Below are positions 26,250 through 36,100 of a stretch of DNA of 64,000 nucleotides, piece by piece. The number at the start of each line of letters is the position of its first letter. Positions within the stretch are counted from its first letter, which is position 1. Below the pieces are notes generated by a model. The model did no database searches, was not told the DNA's origin, and saw nothing but the letters and a program-made list of their open reading frames with translations. The stretch comes from Marixanthotalea marina (GTDB taxonomy: Bacteria; Bacteroidota; Bacteroidia; Flavobacteriales; Flavobacteriaceae), in contig JAHLEH010000006.1 in NCBI GenBank assembly GCA_018883545.1, positions 111,172 through 175,171 on the forward strand. Reading direction: 5' to 3'. Position numbers and translations under genes: made by a program.

Positions 26250-27212
26250 TTACCAAAGATCATCGATATTTCCTAATAAATTCTCTTTAAACTCCTCATA
26301 TGAGTTACGTTGACCATCATCTTCAAAGATTTTATCGTAGCTAACTGACACATCTGTATTGACTCTTAAATAGGTATATGTACCTTGCCAATTGCTTAGT
26401 TTTTGAACCCTTTTTGTAGCATCAATTTCTAAAGCGTGATTACCTGAATGGATAATAAGTTTACCACCATTTTCTTTAACAAGAGTTGCTGTAGCCCATA
26501 AGCCAAACCCCATTCCTGTACTATTTGTAACCCCTCTGTCAACACAACGCAAAACAGCTTCTTCTTCATTAAAATGCTTGTACTCACTATCAGGGTGTTC
26601 GGTTAACGCTTTATGTATTCCCTGACCATTATCTGCAATTATTAATCTTATTTGATTTTTATAAGGGAAATATTGACAACAAATATATCCATTACCATTG
26701 CTTAGTGTACCATCGGAAAGTGAGTGTCTTATCGAATTATCGATTACCTCCCATAAACAATATTGCAGAACAATGAGCATATCTTCATTGATAGCTCCTT
26801 TATCTACAAGAATAGACATAACCTCTTTGAAAATTTCCATAGAATTGGCATCATCAAACCTTTTAATTTCGGTAAAACGACCAGAAGCATTTTGCCTATT
26901 AAAGTTTTCTTGGTAATTGAAACCTATTTGTTGGAAGAAATTAATTCTACTTGCATAATTTGCCTTATCGGAACCATCTACAAAGTCAATAAATTTTCCT
27001 GTTACGTTTACACCTTTCTCTCTAAGATAATTTACAGTATTACTTATTAGTAATAAGTGGTCTGCATATAGTAAAGAATAAGAATTTATATTTATGTTGA
27101 AATGTACACTATCTTCACAAGTTGCTTGGAATGCCTCTTGTAAGCAATCTACTATTTGAAAATGACCTGTAATATTCCTAAAGTCAATTGTAATGGTATA
27201 TTGTTTTGCCAA
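26250..27212 (-). CDS. GHKL-type ATP-binding protein paired with the STAS-like protein
   Basis: This 320-residue cytoplasmic protein has a C-terminal histidine-kinase-like ATPase domain: N box EVIDNSIRHSL near residue 155, G1 box IIADNGQGI near 197 and G2 box GMGFGLWATA near 242. There is no transmembrane or His-phosphotransfer region, so it resembles anti-sigma-type kinases rather than sensor kinases. The N-terminal half has a STAS-like look (ITIDFRNITGHFQ). It follows HsdR by 12 bp in the same operon, which ties it to the restriction system. Confidence 0.75.
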   Translation of the reverse strand: MAKQYTITIDFRNITGHFQIVDCLQEAFQATCEDSVHFNININSYSLLYADHLLLISNTVNYLREKGVNVTGKFIDFVDGSDKANYASRINFFQQIGFNYQENFNRQNASGRFTEIKRFDDANSMEIFKEVMSILVDKGAINEDMLIVLQYCLWEVIDNSIRHSLSDGTLSNGNGYICCQYFPYKNQIRLIIADNGQGIHKALTEHPDSEYKHFNEEEAVLRCVDRGVTNSTGMGFGLWATATLVKENGGKLIIHSGNHALEIDATKRVQKLSNWQGTYTYLRVNTDVSVSYDKIFEDDGQRNSYEEFKENLLGNIDDLW

Positions 27213-27224
27213 ACCTAACTTATT

Positions 27225-30200
27225 TTAATTCCAAAAATCGGCTAATAGTTCGGCTTGTCTTAGCACTGTATCAGTGGCTAATTTTTGTTGGTCTGGTGGA
27301 TAGCCAAATTTACGCAATGCTCTTTTTACCATTACTTTTAATTTTGCTTTTACACTTTCTTTTATAGTCCAATCGATAGTTGCATTTTGCTTAACAGTTT
27401 CTACAAGATATACAGCTAATTCCCTTAACACCTCATCACCTAAAACATCTCTTGCACTTTGGTTATTTGATACTGCATCATAAAAAGCCATTTCATAATC
27501 TGAAAGTCCAAGATTTTCACCTCTTTTATCGGCTTCCTTGATATGGTTTGCCAATTCTATAAGCTCTTGAATTACCTCAGCAGCAGTAAGTACTTTATTT
27601 TGATACTTTTTAATAGAGTTTTCAAGCATATCCATAAGGGATTTACTTTGCATTAAATTGGTTTTACTTCTAACCTTTATTTCGTCATTCAATAGCTTTT
27701 TAAGTGTTTCTAATGCTACATTTTGATGTTTCATTCCTTTTATTTCCATTAAGAAATCTTCCGAAAGGATTGAAATATCTGGTTTTTTAATTCCTGCTGC
27801 ATCAAAAACATCAACTACTTGTTCTGAAATAAGTGCTTTATCTATAACTTGCCTAATAGCAGTTTCTATTTCTTCATCCGATTTACCAGAACCCGTAGTA
27901 TCAAATTTTGATAATCTCGCTTTTACTGCTTGAAAAAATGCTACCTCATCTTTCACATCCATCGCTTGGTCGTGAGGTACAGCAATAGCAAATGCTTGAG
28001 ATAATGCTGTTACTTCTTTAGTAAATCTCTTTTTACCATCTTCTAAGCTTAAAATATGCTCTTCTGCTGTAAGGATAATTTTTAATTTGGTTTTTGTGTC
28101 GGCAGTAAAATATTCTTCATATAACAACCCTTTTTCTTTGCCTAAATATGGAACTGAAGGATCTTCTACTAAATCTTGAAATTCTTTAGAATACCCTTGT
28201 ACAGGCTTTTCTAAAAACATTTGCGATACCACTTCTAATTTTTCCAACATTAAGTTAACCGCTTGTTCTTGTGCAATAGTAGGATCTCCTTTACCACCGC
28301 TATCTGAATAAAATGCTAATGCTTTTTTAAGGTCTGAAGCAATACCAAGATAATCTACTACTAAGCCTCCTGGTTTATCTTTATACACTCTATTTACTCT
28401 TGCTATGGCTTGCATTAAATTATGCCCTTTCATAGGCTTATCAATATAGAGCGTGTGCATTGAAGGTGCATCAAAACCTGTTAGCCACATATCCCTTACG
28501 ATTACCAATTTTAATTCATCGTTAGGGTCTTTCATTCTATCTGCTAATGCTCTTCTTTGTTCTTTAGTAGTATGGTGTTGTGCCATTTTAGGACCATCGG
28601 AAGAACTGGAAGTCATAATTACTTTAATTACCCCTTTATCTAAATCTTTATGATGCCAATCTGGTCTTAATGAAATGATAGCATCGTATAAGTCTGCCGC
28701 TATACGTCTTGACATACTTACAATCATTCCTTTGCCCTCGAACACCTCTTGTCTTGCTGTAAAGTGCTCTACAATATCTTTTGCGATATTATTTACTCTA
28801 TTCTCACTACCAACTAAAGCCTCTAACTGTGTCCACTTAGCTTTAGCCTTTTGGGTATCAGTTAAATCATCTTCTTCTAAATCGTTGTCTAATTGTTCTA
28901 CCAGTTGTTTACCTTCTTCACTTAAATTTACTTTGGCTAAACGACTTTCGTAGAATATGCGTACCGTAGCTCCATCATCAACTGCTTGTGCTATATCGTA
29001 AATATCTACATAATGCCCAAAAACCGCAGGTGTATTTACATCGGTACTTTCAATAGGTGTACCTGTAAATCCTAAATACGTTGCATTAGGTAACGCATCA
29101 CGCATATATTTAGCAAAACCATATACTATTTTCTTACCAATAATATTTCCATCCTCATCTTTATCGTCTACTGTTTTAGCCTTAAAGCCGTATTGTGTAC
29201 GGTGTGCTTCATCTGCTATTACAATAACATTTTTACGTTCAGTAAGTGTTTCGTAGACATTCCCTTCATCGGGTTGAAACTTTTGTATAGTTGTAAATAC
29301 TACACCACCAGAAGCTACTTTAAGCAGCTCCTTTAAATGTTGCCTATCGTTTGCTTGTATAGGTGTTTGCCTTAATAATTGCTTGGAAGCTGCAAAGGTG
29401 TCAAATAATTGGTCGTCTAAATCATTTCTATCGGTTATTACCAATACCGTAGGGTTATTTAAAGCCTGCACTATTTTACCAGTGTAAAATACCATAGATA
29501 AAGATTTACCAGAACCTTGTGTGTGCCATACCACACCACCTTTTCTGTCTCCGTTTTCTTTGGCTGCTTTTTGTGTGCTACCTACCGCTTTATTTACTGC
29601 ATAGTATTGATGATAAGATGCTACTTTTTTAACGGTATCAATGGTTGTAATACCCGTTTTTAAATCTTCTTTTTTAGACTTTTCAAATACTATGAAGTAT
29701 CTAATTATATCGAGTAGTGTTTGCTTATTTAGTTGTCCTTTAACAAGGGTTTCTATTTCCGTATCTAAATGTGATGATTCTTTTACACCATCACTTGTTT
29801 TCCAAGACATATATCGGGAAAACCCTGCTGAAACCGAGCCTGTTTTAGCCTCTAAACCATCTGAAATAATACACAAGCTATTATAGGTAAACAAGCTTGG
29901 GATGGTTGCTTTGTAGGTTTGAATTTGTTTGAATGCCGACCTTATAGTAGCGTTTTCATCGGTTGCATTTTTTAATTCAATAACTATTAAAGGTAAACCG
30001 TTTACAAATAGTAAAACATCTGGTCTTTTCGTGTTATTTTCTTCTATTATGGTATATTGATTCGTTACGAGAAACTCATTGTTTTCTACCTTATCAAAAT
30101 CTATTAACCAAACAATATCACCTCTTGAAGCACCGTCTTTTTGATAGGTTACTTTAACACCTTCGGTAAGCATTTTATGAAATGCCTCATTATTAGTTAA

Positions 30201-30446
30201 TAGGTCTGGGGAATTAATACGCAATACTTGGTTAAACGCTTCTTGTTGTGCTTCTTGTGGTATTTTAGGATTTAGTAATGCTATAGCAGCTTTAAGACGA
30301 TTATGTAATACAATATCGCTATAGGATTCTCTTTCCGGAAACTCGCCATCGTGTGCTATTTCTGGACCATACACATAATGATAGCCTAATTGCTGTAATT
30401 CTTCAATCACTAATTGTTCTACATCGTCTTCAAAAAGCTTTGTCAT
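27225..30446 (-). CDS. hsdR: Type I restriction endonuclease subunit R
   Basis: This 1073-residue motor and nuclease subunit has a PD-(D/E)xK nuclease with Asp143 and Glu157-x-Lys159 (RPDVLLFVNG, VIELK). A superfamily 2 helicase core follows, with Walker A GSGKS at about 311-315, a DEAH box (IADEAHRTQYG) and motif III (GFTGTP), then a helical C terminus that docks to the methylase. It translocates and cuts unmodified DNA. The start overlaps the upstream DUF262 gene by 4 bp. Length and motifs are complete, so it should be active. Confidence 0.95.
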   Translation of the reverse strand: MTKLFEDDVEQLVIEELQQLGYHYVYGPEIAHDGEFPERESYSDIVLHNRLKAAIALLNPKIPQEAQQEAFNQVLRINSPDLLTNNEAFHKMLTEGVKVTYQKDGASRGDIVWLIDFDKVENNEFLVTNQYTIIEENNTKRPDVLLFVNGLPLIVIELKNATDENATIRSAFKQIQTYKATIPSLFTYNSLCIISDGLEAKTGSVSAGFSRYMSWKTSDGVKESSHLDTEIETLVKGQLNKQTLLDIIRYFIVFEKSKKEDLKTGITTIDTVKKVASYHQYYAVNKAVGSTQKAAKENGDRKGGVVWHTQGSGKSLSMVFYTGKIVQALNNPTVLVITDRNDLDDQLFDTFAASKQLLRQTPIQANDRQHLKELLKVASGGVVFTTIQKFQPDEGNVYETLTERKNVIVIADEAHRTQYGFKAKTVDDKDEDGNIIGKKIVYGFAKYMRDALPNATYLGFTGTPIESTDVNTPAVFGHYVDIYDIAQAVDDGATVRIFYESRLAKVNLSEEGKQLVEQLDNDLEEDDLTDTQKAKAKWTQLEALVGSENRVNNIAKDIVEHFTARQEVFEGKGMIVSMSRRIAADLYDAIISLRPDWHHKDLDKGVIKVIMTSSSSDGPKMAQHHTTKEQRRALADRMKDPNDELKLVIVRDMWLTGFDAPSMHTLYIDKPMKGHNLMQAIARVNRVYKDKPGGLVVDYLGIASDLKKALAFYSDSGGKGDPTIAQEQAVNLMLEKLEVVSQMFLEKPVQGYSKEFQDLVEDPSVPYLGKEKGLLYEEYFTADTKTKLKIILTAEEHILSLEDGKKRFTKEVTALSQAFAIAVPHDQAMDVKDEVAFFQAVKARLSKFDTTGSGKSDEEIETAIRQVIDKALISEQVVDVFDAAGIKKPDISILSEDFLMEIKGMKHQNVALETLKKLLNDEIKVRSKTNLMQSKSLMDMLENSIKKYQNKVLTAAEVIQELIELANHIKEADKRGENLGLSDYEMAFYDAVSNNQSARDVLGDEVLRELAVYLVETVKQNATIDWTIKESVKAKLKVMVKRALRKFGYPPDQQKLATDTVLRQAELLADFWN

Positions 30447-32230
30447 ACTAATTCTGGTTGTAATTTAGATTTAACATCTGAAAAATCCACTTCTAATAAT
30501 TCTTCTACTTCATTAAAAAACCATCCCCACCTATCGTGAATTGACTCTATTGTCCATTGTTGATTATACTTATTGGTTTCAAAATCATTTACAATACTTT
30601 GAGTTATTAAGAAAGCAGTAATCTTATCATTCTTAGAATCGTATTTTCCTTTGCCTTTATAAACACCCATCTTTATTGAGAAAGGATTGTTACTTGCTTC
30701 AATATTTTTTGCTCCGCCTAATAAAGTTAGATTACCTACCGTATTTAACCATTTTGCAGCCTCTTCTTTAGAAATATGATTCCATTCTTCAAACTTTTTA
30801 TATCTAACAGGAAGAATATGTTCTAAATGCACATCTTTACTAAGTGGAATAAATGACAGTTTACTATTATCAGTAACGTTGTATTCCATCAACAATAATA
30901 ATGGCTTAATCCAAGGTTCAGATGCGACTTGTTCTGAAGTTAAATTCCTCTTTACTAAATCTATAATTTTATCATTCTGGATCTTCTTAGTTAACTCATC
31001 ATTGATATAAGTTATGTCTTTTTCTTCTTTAATCCATTTAATTAGATTAAACGATGATTGCTTTATTTGAGACAATGTTTTACCTGCCACCCAGTATAGA
31101 TAATAGAAACGACGTAATGTATTCTTAACTTCCTCATAATGTTTATAATCTGTATGAATAGCTGTTAGAATAATTGATTTCCAATACATACTCCAACGAA
31201 TGTATCTAAATGAAAAAAGCACTTTATCTTCTTTCTCGTATATCTCTTTATAATACTTAGAAGCAAAGGTTTTTAAATCTTCTATAACTTCGTTAGGGTC
31301 TTTATCTTTAAAAGCATTCTGTAGTTCATCATTTAATGATTTTTTTGGATTTGCTCCTAATAGATGATATTCATAAATAATAAATAATTCGTTTAAATTT
31401 ATATCACTGGTTTTTATAGTTTGTTCCATTTCCCGCCAATCTGATATAAATTGTTCTTCTTGAATTTTTGAATGCTCAGGGTCATCGGAATATTTATCAT
31501 ACAGTTTTTGAAGCAGGAAACTCTTCAATAAATCGGCTGCTGTTAAATCCATTCCTCTATCGTTTAATACTTGGAATAATTTAATGGCAAATTCCCTATT
31601 AGTACAATCTATACGAATTAACTGTACTTGATTGAACAAATAATTTACTAACTTTTCAGCTTCATCTTTATCTAAACTTTCGAGTTTTTCCTTAAAGATA
31701 CAAGCTGTATTTATGAATTTGTACTTAGGCTCTTCATCTGTACGGATTTGATATTTATAAGGCTTTTTTAAAGTGAGGGTATTTCCTTTTTGAACTTCCT
31801 TTTCAAAATCACTTTTATGCTGTGCGTGTGTATTTAGCTTTAAACGCTGATATTGACCGAACTCTGCAATGGAATGTTGAATCATTACGGACTTTACCGC
31901 ACTTTCGTCTTCTGCATCTTCATTTAAATTAGGAAACATATCTCTAATAACACACAGCAATATAGTAAGGGTTGTTAAACGTTGTTGCCCATCTACAACA
32001 TCTACATACGATGACTTTTCGTTATCTCTTGGTTTAGCAGTAATTATGGAACCTAAAAAATAGTTCTCCTCTCCATTTTCAAATGCTTCGTAAATATCTT
32101 CCCAAAGTTTTTCTACTTGTTCGTCCTCCCATTTATACGGACGTTGATATTGTGGAATTTTGTATTTAGAATCTGCATTAGTAAACAGTTCTTTTATTGT
32201 TAAACTTTGAGGTTTAAAAGGTTCAGCCAT
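30443..32230 (-). CDS. DUF262/DUF1524 (GmrSD-like) protein within the restriction operon
   Basis: This 595-residue protein has an N-terminal DUF262 domain (IPQYQRPYKWE and the NTP-pocket motif VVDGQQRLTTL) and a C-terminal DUF1524 HNH-nuclease-like domain (HLEHILPVRY, LNTVGNLTLLGGAKN). The fused form resembles GmrSD type IV restriction enzymes, which cut modified DNA. Some relatives lack activity and sit next to type I systems. It is coded between HsdS and HsdR with 2-4 bp gaps or overlaps, so the operon may add defence against modified phage DNA. The HNH histidines are present. Confidence 0.85.
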   Translation of the reverse strand: MAEPFKPQSLTIKELFTNADSKYKIPQYQRPYKWEDEQVEKLWEDIYEAFENGEENYFLGSIITAKPRDNEKSSYVDVVDGQQRLTTLTILLCVIRDMFPNLNEDAEDESAVKSVMIQHSIAEFGQYQRLKLNTHAQHKSDFEKEVQKGNTLTLKKPYKYQIRTDEEPKYKFINTACIFKEKLESLDKDEAEKLVNYLFNQVQLIRIDCTNREFAIKLFQVLNDRGMDLTAADLLKSFLLQKLYDKYSDDPEHSKIQEEQFISDWREMEQTIKTSDINLNELFIIYEYHLLGANPKKSLNDELQNAFKDKDPNEVIEDLKTFASKYYKEIYEKEDKVLFSFRYIRWSMYWKSIILTAIHTDYKHYEEVKNTLRRFYYLYWVAGKTLSQIKQSSFNLIKWIKEEKDITYINDELTKKIQNDKIIDLVKRNLTSEQVASEPWIKPLLLLMEYNVTDNSKLSFIPLSKDVHLEHILPVRYKKFEEWNHISKEEAAKWLNTVGNLTLLGGAKNIEASNNPFSIKMGVYKGKGKYDSKNDKITAFLITQSIVNDFETNKYNQQWTIESIHDRWGWFFNEVEELLEVDFSDVKSKLQPELV

Positions 32231-32232
32231 AA

Positions 32233-33735
32233 TTAGTTTATTTTTACTCTTACCTCACCACTCATTAATTTTGGCAGTAAGGTGTCTCTTTGTTTTTTTA
32301 AAGTTTCTATTTGTAAACTATTATTAGTTATTTTCTTAAACATTGGTGAAATTGTTTCCATTGCTTTATTCATATAATCTGAATCAGGAACTATAATTTC
32401 AGTTTCATTAACATCATTCTTATTAATATGAGGTTGTGCTCCTCCCGTTTCATTAAGAATAATTTCTTCTATTTTTAGCTTTATCCATAAAAAGATAAAT
32501 TCCTTTGGGAATATTTCATTTGGAATTACACCAACAACTGATTGATTAGCACAAGTATCTATTTCGAGCATACTTGTTTGTCCTAAAGTTGCTCCTGTTA
32601 TAGCTAAAACAGTAGTTCCTTTTGGAAGTAGCTTTGTATTTGATTTTCTTAGACCAAGTTCAGTTATAAATTTCGTTCCATTTAATATTCTAAACTTATT
32701 AACTTCTCCAGAATTTATCCAAGGAATATCTCCATCCCAATATTCTTTCTTTTTGGTTGATGGTGTACCACCAAGTACAGTTTTAACTTCGTCTCCAATC
32801 TTAGAAATACCCCAGTTTTCATCTGCTTCTTCTACAAACCACTGCCTAAACAAGGTTTCTGCTAAGGCTTCTAAAGTTTGATTTTGGCGGTGTAGCAGGT
32901 CTATTTTAGCATCGAGACTGCTAAGCACTTCTGCTATGGCTTGTTGTTCTTTTAGGGGTGGAAGGTTAACAGGAACTTCAAGAATATTCTTTTTTGAAAT
33001 ATTTGCTTGATTTGCACTACCTGAAGATTGATTTGCTAAATACTTATGTGTTGCATCATCTTTAAAAAAGTAATAAGTAAAATCCTCATTAATTGTATCA
33101 AAACAAACTATTTTACCAACTCGTTGATTTAGCAATGCTTTTCCTTTTAACCTATAACGAGAAACATCACCAACAACTTGAGATTGTGCTTGCGGATGAT
33201 TTCCTGTCATTGCAATTAAAATATCACCTTTTTCAATCACGAATTTATCAAGGGAATCATCATAATAATGATATTGGACTCCGTTTAAATGTACATCACC
33301 ATTTGCTACATTTTTAATTTTCAAAACAGGCAAAGAGCCTTCTATTTGATTTTCTAAAAAGTTTTTGGATTTAAAAGCATAACCACTAATCAAATCTATA
33401 TATTCTCCTATAAGAACTTCTTCCCAATCTTTACTTTCATTTTCATAAAACACGATTCCAACTCTATCAATATGATCTATCAAGTCTTGGTTTTCTATTT
33501 TATAGTAAATGGAGAGGTCTATTTTATAGGGTAACAGTAGATCGTCCAACTCGGTTTCTATACTAAACTGCTCGCTTAGGGTTAAGTTTTTGCCTACTAA
33601 GGTTAAGTCTATATCAGAGCCATTGCGGTAATTGCCCTTTGCACGAGAACCGTATAATATTGCTTTTTCAATATTTGAGTATTTGGCAAATACGTTTTGT
33701 ATGGCTTGTATGGTATGTGGTTTTAGTCCGTACAT
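32233..33735 (-). CDS. hsdS: Fusion of an MNT nucleotidyltransferase (antitoxin-type) to type I specificity subunit HsdS
   Basis: Residues 1 to about 95 form a minimal nucleotidyltransferase with the exact GSx10DxD motif (Gly29-Ser30, Asp41, Asp43). From about residue 100 the protein is a standard HsdS: a first target-recognition domain (residues 107-260), conserved helix (LPPLKEQQAIAEVLSSLDAKIDLL), second recognition domain and final helix (LKKQRDTLLPKLMSGEVRV). The MNT domain is the antitoxin part of HEPN/MNT pairs and the HEPN gene is directly upstream, overlapping by one base. A fusion of antitoxin and specificity subunit is unusual and appears continuous, without a frameshift. Confidence 0.9.
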   Translation of the reverse strand: MYGLKPHTIQAIQNVFAKYSNIEKAILYGSRAKGNYRNGSDIDLTLVGKNLTLSEQFSIETELDDLLLPYKIDLSIYYKIENQDLIDHIDRVGIVFYENESKDWEEVLIGEYIDLISGYAFKSKNFLENQIEGSLPVLKIKNVANGDVHLNGVQYHYYDDSLDKFVIEKGDILIAMTGNHPQAQSQVVGDVSRYRLKGKALLNQRVGKIVCFDTINEDFTYYFFKDDATHKYLANQSSGSANQANISKKNILEVPVNLPPLKEQQAIAEVLSSLDAKIDLLHRQNQTLEALAETLFRQWFVEEADENWGISKIGDEVKTVLGGTPSTKKKEYWDGDIPWINSGEVNKFRILNGTKFITELGLRKSNTKLLPKGTTVLAITGATLGQTSMLEIDTCANQSVVGVIPNEIFPKEFIFLWIKLKIEEIILNETGGAQPHINKNDVNETEIIVPDSDYMNKAMETISPMFKKITNNSLQIETLKKQRDTLLPKLMSGEVRVKIN

Positions 33736-34220
33736 TATTTTTCTTCCAATAGATTGCCTTGCTTGCCGCTTCGTTTTTCTTCCATTACCTTTAAAAAGGC
33801 TTGAAACGCTGGTTGGTAATTGTTTATAATTTTGGTAAAAATTTCATCTGCCGTTTCTTCGTTATAGGTATGCGATGTTTTGTTTCGGCTTAAAATCATA
33901 TCCATCCACGTATCGCCATTCGTAATTAAATCGGCAGCAAAGGCTTCTCTTGTGGCATCTTTAGAACCATACATTTTTACGTCTCCTACATCTTCAAGAA
34001 AATCTTTCATCACTTTCCACGCTAATTCGTGGGTGTACTCAAAACGTTGTATGAGTCCTTCTTTAATGATGTCGTCTAAAAATTCATCGTCATCAATATT
34101 TCCGTCTTCATCAACTTGGTAATCATTCTTTATTTTGGTTACTGCTTGGTCTAATTTATCAAACGCTTTTACATAATTAGAAAAGCGTTGTTCCCAACGT
34201 ATGTCTTGTTGTTTACTCAT
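33735..34220 (-). CDS. HEPN-domain toxin (HI0074-like substrate-binding partner of MNT)
   Basis: This 161-residue helical protein has the HEPN ribonuclease motif Rx4HxY as RNKTSHTY (Arg112, His117, Tyr119). In known HEPN/MNT pairs the HEPN protein is an RNase toxin and the MNT enzyme inactivates it by adding AMP to that tyrosine. It also carries the FEYTHELAWKVMKDFL signature of HI0074-like proteins. It overlaps the HsdM gene end by 8 bp and the MNT-HsdS fusion start by one base, so it is embedded in the restriction operon. Confidence 0.88.
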   Translation of the reverse strand: MSKQQDIRWEQRFSNYVKAFDKLDQAVTKIKNDYQVDEDGNIDDDEFLDDIIKEGLIQRFEYTHELAWKVMKDFLEDVGDVKMYGSKDATREAFAADLITNGDTWMDMILSRNKTSHTYNEETADEIFTKIINNYQPAFQAFLKVMEEKRSGKQGNLLEEK

Positions 34221-35757
34221 TGGTATTTATTTTTGCAAGGTTATCTTGTATGCGTTTGTTTAGTGTGGTTTCTTCTTTTAACTGTGCTTGAAACTCAGCT
34301 TTTAACTTGGTAAAGCGTTCGTTAAAGTCGAAATCGTCTTCCTCATCTGGTAAGCCAACATAACGTCCTGGTGTTAATACATAATCGAGTTCTTTAACTC
34401 GTTCTATACTTTCAGCTTTACAGAATCCTGGAATATCTTCGTACTCTGCATTTAAGTTTCGCCAATTATGATAGGTATCTGAAATTAGGTCAATATCTTC
34501 TTGAGTTAATTCTCTTGTTCTTCGGTTAATTAAATGCCCTAAATTGCGAGCATCAATAAACAGAATTTCGTTTTTACGGTTACGGAACTTGCCATTGGTA
34601 CGGTTTTTACTCATAAACCATAAACAGGCAGGAATTTGCGTGTTTAAAAATAGTTTTGCAGGAAGGTTTACAATACAATCTACCAAGCCAGCATCTATTA
34701 AGTTTTTACGGATAACATCTTCACCTGATGTTTTAGTAGTTAATGAGCCTTTAGACAATACAAAACCAGCTTGCCCTCTTGGTGCAAGATGATACAAGAA
34801 ATGTTGAATCCAACCGTAATTGGCATTGTTTACTGGCGGTGTACCATATTCCCAACGTGCATCTTTACGCATTAGGTTACCACTCCAATCGTCATCATTA
34901 AACGGTGGATTGGCAATAATGTAATCTACTTTAACATCTTTATGCTCGTCTTTTAAAAATGAGCCTTCGTTATTCCACTTAACTTGTGAACTGTCTATAC
35001 CACGAATGGCTAAATTCATTTTGGCCAGACGCCACGTGGTTTGATTGCTTTCTTGCCCATAGATAGATATATCGTTGATATTTCCTTGATGTTCTAACAC
35101 AAATTTTTCAGACTGTACAAACATACCGCCACTACCACAGCAAGGATCCATTACACGCCCTTTGTAAGGCTCTAACATTTGCACCAATAATTCTACTACA
35201 CTTCGTGGGGTGTAGAACTGTCCGCCTTTTTTACCTTCTGCTAATGCAAATTCACCTAAGAAATATTCAAAAACGTGTCCTAATACATCAGCACTTTGCT
35301 CTTTAATATCTCCTAAAGCTATATTTCCTATTTTATCTACTAATGTTCCTAAATTGGTGGTATCTAAATTTTCTTTGGCATATACTTTTGGAAGCACCCC
35401 TTTAAGACGTGGGTTTTCCTTTTCGATAGCATCCATTGCGGCATCTATCATTTTACCTATTTCAGGGCTTTTGGCATTGTCTTGTAAATACGTCCATCTT
35501 GCTTTAGAAGGTACGAAAAAGACATTTTCGGCTTTGTATTCGTCTTTATCTTCAGGATCTGCTCCTGCATATTCGCCTTCGCCTTTTTCTAATTTGTTGT
35601 ATAAATCACTAAAGGCATCTGAGATATAGCGTAAGAATATCAAGCCTAATACTACGTGTTTGTATTCTGCTGCATCTATATTTTTTCTTAGCTTGTTAGC
35701 AGTAGCCCACAGGACTTTTTCTAAAGGTTCTTCTTTTTTGGTTTTGGTCTTTGCCAT
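34213..35757 (-). CDS. hsdM: Type I DNA methyltransferase subunit M
   Basis: This 514-residue N6-adenine methyltransferase has an N-terminal HsdM helical domain and the SAM-binding motif DPCCGSGGMF at about residue 212. The catalytic motif NPPF is near 297 (YIIANPPFNDDDW). It methylates the target sequence together with HsdS and supports the HsdR endonuclease. It is the first large gene of the minus-strand operon, 9 bp after a small HTH regulator gene. Length and motifs are normal. Confidence 0.95.
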   Translation of the reverse strand: MAKTKTKKEEPLEKVLWATANKLRKNIDAAEYKHVVLGLIFLRYISDAFSDLYNKLEKGEGEYAGADPEDKDEYKAENVFFVPSKARWTYLQDNAKSPEIGKMIDAAMDAIEKENPRLKGVLPKVYAKENLDTTNLGTLVDKIGNIALGDIKEQSADVLGHVFEYFLGEFALAEGKKGGQFYTPRSVVELLVQMLEPYKGRVMDPCCGSGGMFVQSEKFVLEHQGNINDISIYGQESNQTTWRLAKMNLAIRGIDSSQVKWNNEGSFLKDEHKDVKVDYIIANPPFNDDDWSGNLMRKDARWEYGTPPVNNANYGWIQHFLYHLAPRGQAGFVLSKGSLTTKTSGEDVIRKNLIDAGLVDCIVNLPAKLFLNTQIPACLWFMSKNRTNGKFRNRKNEILFIDARNLGHLINRRTRELTQEDIDLISDTYHNWRNLNAEYEDIPGFCKAESIERVKELDYVLTPGRYVGLPDEEDDFDFNERFTKLKAEFQAQLKEETTLNKRIQDNLAKINTNE

Positions 35758-35766
35758 TTAAACGGT

Positions 35767-35958
35767 TTATTTTTTTGTATCTAACAACTCTTTTGGGTCA
35801 ACATTTAAAATTTCTGCTATTTCATAAAGCACTTCCAAGCTTGGTTGGGTACGGTTTTGCACATAAGCATTTACCGTATTAAAGCTTTTACCCAGCTTTT
35901 CTGCTAACCAAACCTGCTTGATACCTTTTTCTTCTAAAACTTCTTTAATGCGATTCAT
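35767..35958 (-). CDS. Small XRE-type HTH regulator of the restriction operon
   Basis: This 63-residue protein is a Cro/C1-type helix-turn-helix (KQVWLAEKLGKSFNTVNAYVQNRTQPSLEVLYEIAEILNV). Proteins like this control restriction-modification operons so that methylation precedes restriction. It is the first gene of the operon, 9 bp before hsdM. A related small HTH gene heads the cassette-borne modification system at 53726. Confidence 0.88.
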   Translation of the reverse strand: MNRIKEVLEEKGIKQVWLAEKLGKSFNTVNAYVQNRTQPSLEVLYEIAEILNVDPKELLDTKK

Positions 35959-36100
35959 AAGGGAAAATTGAACGATAAATATAGGTATTTACTTTATAGA
36001 AATACACCGTTTTGCCTTGTATTTTTATTAAGGCTGCATTACAACTATTTGCTTAATGCTTATTACCCCTTTTTTAGGGTATATTACAAGTTGTAAAAAC

